In this document: piece by piece, positions 23,662 to 32,650 of the stretch
How positions within the stretch are numbered: the stretch's first letter is position 1
Layout of the letters: each line of letters starts with the position of its first letter
Source of the DNA: 66-474 sp035249175
GTDB lineage: Bacteria; Pseudomonadota; Gammaproteobacteria; Xanthomonadales; Rhodanobacteraceae
Assembly (NCBI GenBank): GCA_035249175.1
Contig: DATFGT010000127.1
Location: 27,990 to 91,989, forward strand
Direction: 5' to 3'
DNA: 64,000 nt
The notes under the pieces: model-generated
Told to the model about the DNA's origin: nothing
Databases searched by the model: none
What the model saw: the letters and a program-made list of their open reading frames with translations, nothing else
Translations under genes and position numbers: made by a program

Positions 23662-25332
23662 GTGTCTGCCCATGTCGAAGCCGGGAAGCCTTCGAGCAAG
23701 ACCGCCGGTTCGCCGTGGCGCCCCTTCCGGCACACGTCATACACGGTGATCTGGACGGCGACCGTTGTGTCCAACGTCGGCTACTGGATGTATAGCGCAG
23801 CATCCGGTTGGTTGATGACGGGTCTTGATCCCTCGCCGCTGCTGGTGGCGCTGGTGCAGGTCGCGGCCAGTTTGCCGATGTGCCTGTTCGCGCTGCCGGC
23901 GGGAGCGCTCGCCGATATCGTGGACCGGCGAAAATCCCTGATCATTGGTGAGCTGGCCGTCGCCGTGTTTTCCATCGCGCTGGCGGTGCTCGTCTGGGTA
24001 CATTTCATTACTCCTTTCAGCTTGCTGCTGCTCGCGGTCTTGATTGGTTCGGCGACGGCGATGAACACACCTGCATGGCAAGCGGTCGTGCCCCAGTTGG
24101 TTCCCAAAGCCGAGCTGGCCCCCGCGGTATCCGCCAACAGCGCAGGACTCAACCTGAGCCGTGCCGTCGGCCCAGGGCTTGGCGGGGCAATCATCAGCCT
24201 CTATGGCATTGCAGCGCCTTTCTGGGTCAACGCCGTCAGCAACTTCGGCGTTATCGGCGCGCTGTTGTGGTGGCACGAACCTGAAACACATGCCTCGCGA
24301 CTCCCGCCCGAGCGCTTCGGGAACGCCGTGCGTACGGGACTGCGCTACGCGCGCAACAACGCAGCGCTTGGCGCCACTCTGGTACGCGCGGCGCCGTTTG
24401 CCGTGTTCGCCAGTGCGTACTGGGCGTTACTGCCTCTGGTTGCTCGACAGCAGATCGCCGGAGGCGCGGAACTTTACGGCATGCTTCTCGGCGCAATCGG
24501 AGCCAGTGCAGTTGCAGGTGCGTTCGTTCTGCCGCGCCTGCATTCGATGTTCGGTTCCAATGGCTTGGTCGCACTGGGAACGCTAGGCACCGCCGTCGCC
24601 ATGGCGCTGTTTGCGCTGGCAAGAACCGCCGCGCCGGCAGTGATCGCAAGCGTGATTGCCGGTGCTTGCTGGATTGCAGTGCTGTCGAGCCTCAACGTTT
24701 CGGCGCAGGTCGCCTTGCCCGACTGGGTGCGCGGTCGCGGGCTGGCGATGTTCGTCATGGTCTTTTATGGCGGCCTGACTGCCGGCAGCGCGATCTGGGG
24801 CCAGGTCGCAAGCGTCATCGGACTGCCATTCGCGCTCTGCATTGCGACGGCGGGTGCCTTGGTCTCCATTCCGCTGACGTGGCGGTGGAAGCTCGGGACG
24901 GGGGCAGCGTTGGACCTCACGCCCGCGATGGATGGATCAACACCATTGTTGACCGGCGACATCGAACCTGATCGCGGGCCGGTGCTGGTCACCACGCGAT
25001 ACGACATCGATCCGAAAAATCGCGAAGCATTCCTGGGTGCACTCGGCAGGCTCGCACGCGAGCGTCGCCGTGATGGCGCCTACCAGTGGCGGGCATTTGA
25101 AAACCCCAACTGCGACGGACAGTTCTTCGAAGCCTATCTCACCGACTCCTGGCTCGAATTTCTGCGCCAGCACGTTCGGATCACCAAGGCAGACCGCCCG
25201 CTGCTGAAAGCCGCTTGCCGCTTTCAAATCCATGGCGCGCCAAAAGTGACTTGTCTGATTGCCTCGGACACCGCCACACCAAACGCGCGGCGGCAATCCG
25301 ATTCGGGCGCAGCGCACGCAAGGCATCCATGA
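23662..25332 (+). CDS. MFS exporter with a C-terminal monooxygenase-like (ABM) domain
   Basis: 556 residues. The first about 405 form 10-12 hydrophobic helices of the enterobactin-exporter-like MFS_3 group, with the loop 'AGALADIVDRRKSLIIGE' after helix 2. The last about 110 residues ('VLVTTRYDIDPKNREAFLGA' to 'RITKADRPLLKAACRFQIHG') are a soluble dimeric alpha-beta barrel fold related to antibiotic-biosynthesis monooxygenase domains. This fusion is known among bacterial transporters of unknown substrate. The start is a GTG at 23662, with GAGG upstream. The stop overlaps the start of the downstream oxidoreductase gene (ATGA). Confidence 0.85.
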   Translation: MSAHVEAGKPSSKTAGSPWRPFRHTSYTVIWTATVVSNVGYWMYSAASGWLMTGLDPSPLLVALVQVAASLPMCLFALPAGALADIVDRRKSLIIGELAVAVFSIALAVLVWVHFITPFSLLLLAVLIGSATAMNTPAWQAVVPQLVPKAELAPAVSANSAGLNLSRAVGPGLGGAIISLYGIAAPFWVNAVSNFGVIGALLWWHEPETHASRLPPERFGNAVRTGLRYARNNAALGATLVRAAPFAVFASAYWALLPLVARQQIAGGAELYGMLLGAIGASAVAGAFVLPRLHSMFGSNGLVALGTLGTAVAMALFALARTAAPAVIASVIAGACWIAVLSSLNVSAQVALPDWVRGRGLAMFVMVFYGGLTAGSAIWGQVASVIGLPFALCIATAGALVSIPLTWRWKLGTGAALDLTPAMDGSTPLLTGDIEPDRGPVLVTTRYDIDPKNREAFLGALGRLARERRRDGAYQWRAFENPNCDGQFFEAYLTDSWLEFLRQHVRITKADRPLLKAACRFQIHGAPKVTCLIASDTATPNARRQSDSGAAHARHP

Positions 25333-25940
25333 AAATCGCACTGATCGGCATCAGTGGACGCGTCGGGTCCCGCATTTTTGCAGAACTGCTCAGTCGCGGA
25401 CACACCGTCACCGGGATTGCCCGGGACACAGTCAACGTGGCACCGCTGCCGGGGCTGGAGATCAAAAGCGCGGACGCGGCCGATGCGGCGCAACTGGCGC
25501 CGCTGCTCGTTGGACATGACGCCGTCATCAGTGCATCGAAGTTCGTGTCATCGGACGCGACGGCGTTGATCGCGGCGGTCAGACAAGCTGGCGTGCCGCG
25601 GCTTTTGGTGGTCGGCGGGGCCGGCAGCCTGGAAGTCGCACCGGGCAAGACCCTCGCAGACACACCGGGATTTCCCGAGAGCTACAAAGCGGAAGCAGCC
25701 GCCGGGCGGGCATTCCTCGAGACATTGCGTTCGGAGCGGGATATTGATTGGGCCTTTGTGTCGCCCTCGGCCGAGTTTGCCCCTGGCTTGCGCACCGGAA
25801 AATTCCGGCTGGGTGGCGATCAATTGCTCGCCGATGCCCACGGGAAAAGTTGGATATCGATGGAGGATTTCGCCATTGCCCTGGTGGATGAACTCGAGAC
25901 GCCACGGCATCCGCGGCAACGCTTCACCGTGGGCTATTGA
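25329..25940 (+). CDS. NAD(P)-dependent oxidoreductase, NmrA/SDR-like
   Basis: 203 residues with a Rossmann start 'MKIALIGISGRVGSRIFAEL' and 'RGHTVTGIARD'. 'HDAVISASKF' and 'LLVVGGAGSLEV' follow, as in the NAD(P)H-binding group of atypical short-chain dehydrogenases. A classical YxxxK site is not evident; 'YKAEAAAGRAFLE' occupies the equivalent place. It is translationally coupled to the MFS exporter, so both probably handle the same compound. Substrate unknown. Confidence 0.83.
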   Translation: MKIALIGISGRVGSRIFAELLSRGHTVTGIARDTVNVAPLPGLEIKSADAADAAQLAPLLVGHDAVISASKFVSSDATALIAAVRQAGVPRLLVVGGAGSLEVAPGKTLADTPGFPESYKAEAAAGRAFLETLRSERDIDWAFVSPSAEFAPGLRTGKFRLGGDQLLADAHGKSWISMEDFAIALVDELETPRHPRQRFTVGY

Positions 25941-26040
25941 AGGTTCTGCCCGGAGAGAGTCGGGCCGCTGCGACATCACGGTCGAAGCATCGGCTCACCA
26001 GCGTTTAAGGCGGCCAAGGGTCTCGTCCCAGAGGCCGATA

Positions 26041-27363
26041 TCAGAACGTCACCTGGGTATAAAGCCCGAACACCAACGCGTTGCGGATCGCGCCGGTCGC
26101 CCCCGGCCGGATGATGTATTGGAGATTCGGGCGCAGCGTGAGCCAACGCGTGATCACCGCGCCGTAATCGACCTCGACGACGCTTTCGTAGGTCTGGATG
26201 CCGACGTTGCCAGGCGCAATGCTGTCGAGTTCCTTCTGGTAGCGGGTCAGGCGCGGATTGGTGCGCGCATACGCCGCCATGAACGCGATGAAGTCCTGGT
26301 CGCGGCCGGGAAAAGTTCCTTGCCACACGCCGCCCGCAATCCAGAAGTAGCTGTAGCGCGCTGTCGCTCGATCGCCTTCGCCGGCCATCACGCCCAGCCT
26401 CAGGTGCCGCGGTGAATCGGGATCGGGTTTGGAGACGGTCTGGCTGGCGATGGCATACGCGCCGTAGCGGCCGTTGTGTTCCAGGAAAGCCGCGCCCGTG
26501 AAGGCCGCGGGCATGCCGTTGACGTCGTCGTACACGTCGGGCGTATGGGACGAGTTGTAGTACGCGCCGAACTTGTAGTCACCGGGAAGGCCGCCATCGC
26601 CACGCCCGGTTTCCCAGCCGAGTTCCACCGGCACGAACGCGCCGGTGCTGTCGAAGCTGAGGTCGAAGCCCTTGTCCTTGTCACCGGCATTCGGGTTGAC
26701 CTGGAATACGCCGGTCGTGATGTAGAAGTGCGGCACCGGATACGCGGTGATGCGTGCGCCCCATTGCGCGGTGGGGAAATTGTGCGCGCCGCTGTTGGTG
26801 GTCATCGCGTTGGCGTGCCCGCAGATCACGCCGTTCTGGAACTTGCAGAAATCCGGAAGCCGCGCCAGGTGATCGCCCAACGGCGACCAGCCGAGTTCGA
26901 TCTGGATGCGGTGGTCGTCGAAATCCTGCTGGTAATTCAATTCGGCCAGCCGGAAATTCTGGCCCGCGCCGTACAGTTCCTGCACCGAGAACTGGTTGTA
27001 CAGCACGTCGTTCGTGAGGCTGCGGCCGAACCGATCGGTCAGGGTGAACTGGACGTGTGCATCGGGAATGCCGGCCAGCTTGTCCAGGTCGAACAGGGTT
27101 TCGAGATCGAGCTGGTGCGTGTAGCGGCCGGTGCGATACGGCCCGCCCGACACGATCGCGGCGCCTTCGGAGGTGTAGCGCGCATTGAAGGTGATGCCGC
27201 GGTTCTTGAGCCGGGTGCGCAGGCCACCCCAATCGCCGGTGAGCGTGGTTCGCGAAGCGGGCGTGGAGGCCGGCGCGCTCTGCGCAAACACCGGCGTGCC
27301 CAGGCAAGCCGCGAGCCAGGCCAGCCATGCAGGCGCAAATGACAGGACGTGATGCTTGCGCAC
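26041..27363 (-). CDS. OprB-family carbohydrate porin
   Basis: 440 residues with a signal peptide ending 'GTPVFAQ'. 'LTGDWGGLRTRLKNRGITFN' follows, the typical start of OprB porins, then many alternating beta strands and a terminal 'ALVFGLYTQVTF' ending in Phe, as outer-membrane barrels require. It would let sugars or polyols diffuse into the periplasm. It is the last gene of the dehydrogenase operon, 15 bases after the cytochrome gene, so it probably feeds the dehydrogenase its substrate. The start is a GTG at 27363. Confidence 0.88.
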   Translation of the reverse strand: MRKHHVLSFAPAWLAWLAACLGTPVFAQSAPASTPASRTTLTGDWGGLRTRLKNRGITFNARYTSEGAAIVSGGPYRTGRYTHQLDLETLFDLDKLAGIPDAHVQFTLTDRFGRSLTNDVLYNQFSVQELYGAGQNFRLAELNYQQDFDDHRIQIELGWSPLGDHLARLPDFCKFQNGVICGHANAMTTNSGAHNFPTAQWGARITAYPVPHFYITTGVFQVNPNAGDKDKGFDLSFDSTGAFVPVELGWETGRGDGGLPGDYKFGAYYNSSHTPDVYDDVNGMPAAFTGAAFLEHNGRYGAYAIASQTVSKPDPDSPRHLRLGVMAGEGDRATARYSYFWIAGGVWQGTFPGRDQDFIAFMAAYARTNPRLTRYQKELDSIAPGNVGIQTYESVVEVDYGAVITRWLTLRPNLQYIIRPGATGAIRNALVFGLYTQVTF

Positions 27364-27378
27364 GGAGGTGGCTCCGAC

Positions 27379-28806
27379 TCAATCGCTCGGCAGCACGCGA
27401 TGGCGGCGCCGCATCCACGCCCGGACGATCGCCACGAGGATCGCGATCAGAATCACGATAGCGATGGCCAAGCCGATCCGCGCGAGCAGCACCAAGTTCG
27501 AGGACGGCCCACCGGCACGCAGCATCCGCACCTGACCGACAGTGACCGTCGCGGCTGGATCCCCGAAATGCTGCGTCAGGTAAGTGCCGAGCGTCGCGAC
27601 TTGCCGATCGGAAAGTTCCGGCGCGAAACCCGGCATGCGTACACCGGACCCATCCGTACGCCATGCGATGCCGTCGAGGATCACCATCACGAGGTTGTCG
27701 GTGTTGCGGCGGCCGGTGGCGGTGTTGTGGGACAGTGGCGGCAGTCCGCCATCGAAGCTGCCTTGGCCACGATCCTGATGGCAGGTGGCGCAGTACGCGT
27801 CATAGAGTTGCGGGCCAGTCATCTGATCCGGATTTTTCGGCAACGGCTTGCCGCGGATGCTGGCGAGGTCCGCATACGGTCTGCCCCATGTATCCACGGC
27901 GCGGGTGGCCTTCGGCTCGCGTCGCGACGGAATCGATCCCAGATACACCGCGATGGCGGCCAGGTCGGCCTCGGTCAAATGCCGCAGGCTGTGATCGATA
28001 GCCTCGGCCATCGGACCGGCGGCCTGGCCCTTGCCGGGCGCGGATCCGCGTTGCAGGTAATCGATGATTTCCTGATCGCTCCAATTGCCAATCCCGCTGT
28101 CGGCGTCCGGCGTGATGTTCGGCGCAAACCACGTGCCGAGCGATGCGCCCGCCAATGCGTGCGAAGGTTTCTCGGCCATCAAAAAGTTTCGCGGCGTGTG
28201 GCAGGTGCTGCAGTGGGTCAGTCCACGCGCCAAGTACGCGCCACGATTCCACTGCGCGCTTTTGGCTGGGTCCGGCATGAAGGGCCTCTTGTCGAGAAAC
28301 ATCACGTTCCAGAATGCCATCGACGCGCGGATGTTGAATGGAAACGGAAGCTGTGTTCGTGACGGGCGGGTGTCTACCGGTTGCACGCCGTGCATGAAAT
28401 ACGCATACAGCGCGCGCACGTCAGCATCGTTGAGTTGCGCGTACGCGGTGTAAGGCATCGCGGGATACAAATGCTTGCCGTCCTGGCGAACGCCCCTGCG
28501 CAGTGCGTTGCTGAATTGCTGCAAGGTGTAGGCGCCGATGCCGTCGATCCTCGAGGGCGTGATGTTGGTGGAAAAAATCGAGCCGATCGGCGTCGCGACC
28601 GGAAGGCCGCCGCCGTAGGCCTTGCCACCGGGTGCGGTGTGGCACGCTTCGCAATCGCCCGCAAGGGTGAGGTAATGGCCGCGCTGTACTTCTGCCGCGC
28701 TTGCGGCACTCGCTGGATGGGTTGCTGTTGTTGCCATGGCGTGCATGGCCGCCAGCGGCAGCAGCATCGCCAGCAGCAAGGTTGATTTGCGAATCCGCGC
28801 GTTCAT
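27379..28806 (-). CDS. Triheme cytochrome c subunit of a membrane-bound sugar/polyol dehydrogenase
   Basis: 475 residues: signal peptide ('LLLAMLLPLAAMHAMA'), then three cytochrome c domains with haem motifs CEACH (near residue 53), CSTCH (near 199) and CATCH (near 339), and a C-terminal membrane anchor ('LLARIGLAIAIVILIAILVAIV'). This is the layout of the cytochrome subunit of gluconate, sorbitol and fructose dehydrogenases, which passes electrons to ubiquinone in the cytoplasmic membrane. Its ATG overlaps the stop of the flavoprotein gene by 4 bases. Confidence 0.92.
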   Translation of the reverse strand: MNARIRKSTLLLAMLLPLAAMHAMATTATHPASAASAAEVQRGHYLTLAGDCEACHTAPGGKAYGGGLPVATPIGSIFSTNITPSRIDGIGAYTLQQFSNALRRGVRQDGKHLYPAMPYTAYAQLNDADVRALYAYFMHGVQPVDTRPSRTQLPFPFNIRASMAFWNVMFLDKRPFMPDPAKSAQWNRGAYLARGLTHCSTCHTPRNFLMAEKPSHALAGASLGTWFAPNITPDADSGIGNWSDQEIIDYLQRGSAPGKGQAAGPMAEAIDHSLRHLTEADLAAIAVYLGSIPSRREPKATRAVDTWGRPYADLASIRGKPLPKNPDQMTGPQLYDAYCATCHQDRGQGSFDGGLPPLSHNTATGRRNTDNLVMVILDGIAWRTDGSGVRMPGFAPELSDRQVATLGTYLTQHFGDPAATVTVGQVRMLRAGGPSSNLVLLARIGLAIAIVILIAILVAIVRAWMRRRHRVLPSD

Positions 28807-30440
28807 GGCGATGGCTCCGCGCCCGCGGCGGAGCTGCTCTTCCCGCGGCTCGGCGGGTGCATGTGATCGGCGGTGCGCAGCGCCAGTGCGACCGCGGTCA
28901 GCGTCGAATTCATCGTCGCCGCGGTCGGCATCACGCCGGTGCCGCAGCAGAACAGGTTCTCGTGGTCGTGCGTGCGGCCGAAACGGTCCGTCACGAATTT
29001 CGCAGGGTCATCGCCCATGCCCAGCGTGCCGGTGATGTGCTGGTTGTTGGCGAACTGGCCATCGGGGCTGTAACGCAAGCCGGTTCCGCCCATCATCTGG
29101 GCAATCCTGGCGAAATCTTTCTTGGAGACATCCGCACCGCGACGGGTGTAGTCATCGATCGAGTAATGCGCCTCCGGTTTGGGAATGCCCAGCGCGTCTT
29201 TTTCCGAGGCCAGCGTGATGCGGTTCTCCGGATGCGGCAGCACCTCCAGCACATTCTTGACGTTGACCTGGCGCGCGGCACGCCAGCGCAGTTGCTTCTC
29301 GAATTCCGCGCCGTACACGCCTTCGGCGATCAGCGCTTCGGTGACGCTCAGCACCTGCGAGATGTTGGTGAAGTCGAGCCGGTAGGCCGCGTGCCGGGAG
29401 CGGAACGCGCCATCGCGCATGGTGTTGATGGAACTCGGACTCTGCGGGCCGCGGCCCAGCCACACTTCCTCGTCGGCGTAGAACGTGAGCGAACTGCTGG
29501 GATGATCCATCAGGTTGCGTCCGACCATGCCCGAACTGTTGGCGATGCCATTCGGGAACCTGTCGCTGGCGGAAAGAAGGAGAAGCTTGGGGCTCTCGAT
29601 GCCGTTGGCCGCAAGGATGAATTCCTTGCCCGCGGCGCGGTAGCTTTTTTTGTTCGGGTCGTAGTAGTGCACCGCGACGATTCGGCCCTTGGCGTCGGGT
29701 TCGATGCGGTACACCACCGCATTGGGAACTACCCTGGCGCCGGCGGCTTCAGCCGATTCCACCGCATTGATGCCGAGGTACTGCGCGTTGACGGGGCAGA
29801 TCGGCTGGCAACTGTTGTTGCCGACGCAGGCGGGCCGTCCGTCGTAGCTTCGGCTATTGCGCGCGACGGTGTTGGCAACCACGGGATACGCGGGCGCCAA
29901 TCGTTCGCGGAAGCGCCGCATCGACCAGGGTTCTGCCACGGGTTGCATCGGGAAAGGGTGCTTGCGGGGCGAGCCGGTATTGTCTGCGCCCGCCACGCCG
30001 AGAATCTCCTCGGCTTGTTGGTACCAGGCGTCCAGTTCGTCGTACGCCATCGGCCAATCGACGCCGACGTCGTAGAGCGTCTTGATGCGTACATCGCTGG
30101 GTACCAGTCGCCAGGCCTGCGCCGCCCAGTGCCAGGTGGTGCCACCGACGACGCGGATATATTCGGCGGGATAGCGATAAGGGCCCGCCTGGATCAGGTA
30201 CCCGTTGTCCTTCGGGCTGTAGTCCGGTTGCGGTGCCCATGGCGAAAATGGATAGGGCGACATCCAATCGCTTTTGCGAGGCGAGTTGCGGAACGCGGCG
30301 ACGACGCGAGCACGATCGATCCGCGGTCCCGCTTCGAGAATCAGCACCGAAAGGCCTTGCTGCGCCAGCCGATACGCCGCCAGCGCGCCGCAGATCCCCG
30401 ACCCGACGACGACGATGTCAGCCGACGTAGACGTGGTCAT
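28803..30440 (-). CDS. GMC-family flavoprotein subunit of a membrane-bound sugar/polyol dehydrogenase
   Basis: 545 residues. The FAD-binding 'DIVVVGSGICGALAAYRLAQ' opens the protein, 'VVGGTTWHWAAQAWRL' follows, and the C-terminal GMC motif with catalytic His lies around 'NNQHITGTLGMGDD', before 'FCCGTGVMPTAATMNSTLT'. Near residue 205 'CVGNNSCQPICPVNAQ' gives the C-x5-C-x3-C pattern that binds a [3Fe-4S] cluster in fructose dehydrogenase and FAD-glucose dehydrogenase. It should oxidise a sugar, polyol or aldonate in the periplasm and pass electrons through the cluster to the cytochrome subunit. It has no signal of its own; export with the Tat-bearing small subunit is expected. Confidence 0.9.
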   Translation of the reverse strand: MTTSTSADIVVVGSGICGALAAYRLAQQGLSVLILEAGPRIDRARVVAAFRNSPRKSDWMSPYPFSPWAPQPDYSPKDNGYLIQAGPYRYPAEYIRVVGGTTWHWAAQAWRLVPSDVRIKTLYDVGVDWPMAYDELDAWYQQAEEILGVAGADNTGSPRKHPFPMQPVAEPWSMRRFRERLAPAYPVVANTVARNSRSYDGRPACVGNNSCQPICPVNAQYLGINAVESAEAAGARVVPNAVVYRIEPDAKGRIVAVHYYDPNKKSYRAAGKEFILAANGIESPKLLLLSASDRFPNGIANSSGMVGRNLMDHPSSSLTFYADEEVWLGRGPQSPSSINTMRDGAFRSRHAAYRLDFTNISQVLSVTEALIAEGVYGAEFEKQLRWRAARQVNVKNVLEVLPHPENRITLASEKDALGIPKPEAHYSIDDYTRRGADVSKKDFARIAQMMGGTGLRYSPDGQFANNQHITGTLGMGDDPAKFVTDRFGRTHDHENLFCCGTGVMPTAATMNSTLTAVALALRTADHMHPPSRGKSSSAAGAEPSP

Positions 30441-30964
30441 GGTCCCCCGTCTCCCTTGGCGGGCGGTGGTTTCGACCAACTTCCATATGGGCCGTACGCA
30501 TAGGTCGGCGGTTTCAACACCTCGGCCACCACCACTGCGTTCAATGCGTTCTCATAGGCAATGCAGCGTGCGGCCTCGCCTTCGCCGACAAGGCCGAGGC
30601 ACCACGCGCGCATGATCTGGCGCGGCAACGGCGCGAGCGGCGAGTGGGATGCGTCGAGGGTCGCCTGCAGTCTGGCGGGATCAACGTGCTCGCTGTCGAT
30701 CAGCTTCAGCAGTGCTTGCGCGTCGGCATCGAAGCGCGGCGATTCGGTCATGAGCGCCGCATGCAATCTGCCGCCCAACTCCGCATCCAGCGCTGTTTGC
30801 CCGACCAGTATCGCGGACAGCGCGAGGAAGGTTCCTTCGTTTAGACTCGCGACCGGTGCCGCCAAAGCCCACGGAATCAGCGAGGCCGTATAGGCGGTCA
30901 GCATCCCGGCCAAGACGCGCCGACGCCCCGCATCGACCACGTCGGATTCGACAACCTCGTTCAT
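30437..30964 (-). CDS. Tat-exported small subunit of the sugar/polyol dehydrogenase (FAD-SLDH type)
   Basis: 175 residues. The N-terminus has a twin-arginine signal 'AGRRRVLAGMLTAYTASLIP' ending at 'ALA'. The rest matches the small subunit of sorbitol/fructose dehydrogenase: 'FLALSAILVGQTALDAELG', 'RAWCLGLVGEGEAARCIAYE' and 'VLKPPTYAYGPYGSW'. In such complexes the small subunit carries the folded flavoprotein through the Tat pathway. ATG at 30964 is preferred because AGGAGG lies 6 bases upstream; an ATG six bases earlier would touch that site. It is the first gene of the operon and overlaps the flavoprotein start (ATGA). Confidence 0.88.
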   Translation of the reverse strand: MNEVVESDVVDAGRRRVLAGMLTAYTASLIPWALAAPVASLNEGTFLALSAILVGQTALDAELGGRLHAALMTESPRFDADAQALLKLIDSEHVDPARLQATLDASHSPLAPLPRQIMRAWCLGLVGEGEAARCIAYENALNAVVVAEVLKPPTYAYGPYGSWSKPPPAKGDGGP

Positions 30965-31025
30965 CGGCATCCTCCTGCACGTGCGCAAGGGTTACCGTCC
31001 TGGCAGCACCACCTTCCGGTGGTTG

Positions 31026-31589
31026 CTAGGAAAGTGCGGTCTTCACGCGCGTGATGAACGCGCTGAACTCCATCATGTAGTTCCGGAGGAATTCCGCTGT
31101 GGCGTCGTTGGTCACTTGGCCATCGTCGTCGATCAAGCCCGGGGTGAACTGGATGTAGGCCTCGATGGCGTTCATCAGTGGCGAGTTGCAGAAACACAAC
31201 ACGCTGCGCAGGCTTTGTTGCGCGATCGCGGTGCCGATCGCACCGGGAGAGGTGCCGATGATCGCGGACGGCTTGCGCGCGAACGAGTTCCTGCCCCACG
31301 GGCGGCTGGCCCAATCGATGGCGTTCTTCAATCCGCCCGGTATCGAGCGGTTGTATTCGGGCGTGACGAAAAGGATCGCTTCGGCGTCCGCGATCTGCTG
31401 CTTGAACGCGCGCGCGACGGGCGGGTAATCGGCGTCATAGTCGTAGCTGTACAGCGGAAGGTCCTTGAACGGGATCTCCGTCATCGACAACTCCGGCGGC
31501 GCCAGTTGCACCAGCGCTTTCGACAACTTGCGGTTGAGCGATTGTCGCGCCAGGCTGCCGACGAAATAACCCACCTTGTATGTCGCCAT
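31026..31589 (-). CDS. NAD(P)H-dependent FMN reductase
   Basis: 187 residues of the NADPH-dependent FMN reductase family (flavodoxin-like fold): 'VGYFVGSLARQSLNRKLSKA' at the N-terminus, 'AILFVTPEYNRSIPGGLKNA' near residue 80, and 'KPSAIIGTSPGAIGTA' near 115. The conserved PEYN loop binds FMN. It is a cytoplasmic quinone, azo or chromate reductase-like enzyme. GGGAGG lies 7 bases before the ATG. It follows the DsbA-like and peroxiredoxin genes on the same strand, which together look like a small redox-defence unit. Confidence 0.9.
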   Translation of the reverse strand: MATYKVGYFVGSLARQSLNRKLSKALVQLAPPELSMTEIPFKDLPLYSYDYDADYPPVARAFKQQIADAEAILFVTPEYNRSIPGGLKNAIDWASRPWGRNSFARKPSAIIGTSPGAIGTAIAQQSLRSVLCFCNSPLMNAIEAYIQFTPGLIDDDGQVTNDATAEFLRNYMMEFSAFITRVKTALS

Positions 31590-31617
31590 GTCAGTACCTC
31601 CCTCAAAAATCGCGTGA

Positions 31618-32163
31618 TCAGCGTCTCTCGATCAGTCCCGCAATGGCGGATTCGAGTGCTTCCGTGCCGCCATCCACACGGTATCCGTCGAGGAAGAAAC
31701 AGGGCGTGCCATTGACGCCGCTGCGCACACCACCCATGAAGTCGGCCTGGATGCGCGAATCGATATTCGGGCGACGGAGGGTTTGCGCCACTTCGGATTC
31801 GTCGAGCCCCACCTGCCGCAATCCTGCTTCCAGGCCCTCGGCACCGTAAGCCGTCCATTCGTCCTGGTTTTCGTACAACCAATCGTGCATGGGCCAGAAT
31901 CGATTCCATCCGGCTGCGGCCTCGGCAACCTCGGCTGCCGGGCGAGCCAGTGGGTGCACTTCCGTCAATGGAAAGTTGCGAAACACAAAGCGAAGGCTGC
32001 GGCCGAATTCGCCCTGCAGGCGCTTGACCTCCGGATAGGCCATGCCGCAGGCGGGGCACTGGTAGTCGCCATACTCGACCAGCGTCACCACGGCGCTTCC
32101 GGGCCCTTGCACGTGATCGCTGGCCGAAACTGGAATCGCGAGTTCGGGGGATTGACCGTGCAT
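31618..32163 (-). CDS. DsbA-family thioredoxin-fold protein
   Basis: 181 residues with the active-site motif CPAC in 'VEYGDYQCPACGMAYPEVKR' near residue 35. A helical insertion and the cis-proline loop 'GVNGTPCFFLDGYRVDG' follow. No signal peptide is seen from ATG 32163, so this is likely a cytoplasmic member, comparable to proteins annotated as DSBA-like oxidoreductases. The ATG is 4 bases after the stop of the peroxiredoxin gene; an upstream in-frame extension overlaps that gene and was rejected. Confidence 0.85.
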   Translation of the reverse strand: MHGQSPELAIPVSASDHVQGPGSAVVTLVEYGDYQCPACGMAYPEVKRLQGEFGRSLRFVFRNFPLTEVHPLARPAAEVAEAAAGWNRFWPMHDWLYENQDEWTAYGAEGLEAGLRQVGLDESEVAQTLRRPNIDSRIQADFMGGVRSGVNGTPCFFLDGYRVDGGTEALESAIAGLIERR

Positions 32164-32167
32164 GGCG

Positions 32168-32650
32168 TCAACCCGCCATCGCCTTGTTCTTGCCCAGGCG
32201 TTCCAATGCCTTGAGGATGCCATCCGCTCCGGGATTGACTCCCATCGGCGACAGATAGCTCCAGCGAATCACGCCACCGCCGTCAACCACGAACAGCGCA
32301 CGTTCGGCGACCCCGTCCTTCTCGTCATAGGCGCCATACTTGCGCGCCACTGCGCCTTTCGGCTCGAAGTCCGACAGCAACGGAAAGTGGTATTTGCGAT
32401 CGCGCGACAACGCGGCATGGCTCCATGCGCCGTCCACGGAGATCGCCAGCAATTGCGCGTCGTACTTTTCGAACTCTTCCAGCAATTCGTTGTACAGGGC
32501 GAGCTGATCGCCGCAGACCGGACTCCAGTCGGCCGGATAAAACGCCAGGATCACGTTGCGGCCGCGAAACTCGGACAACGAGACGGTCTGGTCGGGCGTC
32601 GAATGCAGCGTGAAATCCGGCGCGGTGCTACCAGCAGGCAAGATGTTCAC
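32168..32650 (-). CDS. Peroxiredoxin (AhpC/TSA family)
   Basis: 160 residues. The peroxidatic cysteine is in 'LAFYPADWSPVCGDQLALYN' near residue 46, with the upstream Thr/Ser position of the PxxxTxxC motif read as 'SPVC'. 'LLAISVDGAWSHAALSRDR' and 'ALFVVDGGGVIRWSY' follow. Only one cysteine is evident, so it is probably a 1-Cys or thioredoxin-dependent enzyme that reduces peroxides in the cytoplasm. The GTG start at 32650 has GGAGG 7 bases upstream. First gene of the redox unit. Confidence 0.9.
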   Translation of the reverse strand: MNILPAGSTAPDFTLHSTPDQTVSLSEFRGRNVILAFYPADWSPVCGDQLALYNELLEEFEKYDAQLLAISVDGAWSHAALSRDRKYHFPLLSDFEPKGAVARKYGAYDEKDGVAERALFVVDGGGVIRWSYLSPMGVNPGADGILKALERLGKNKAMAG

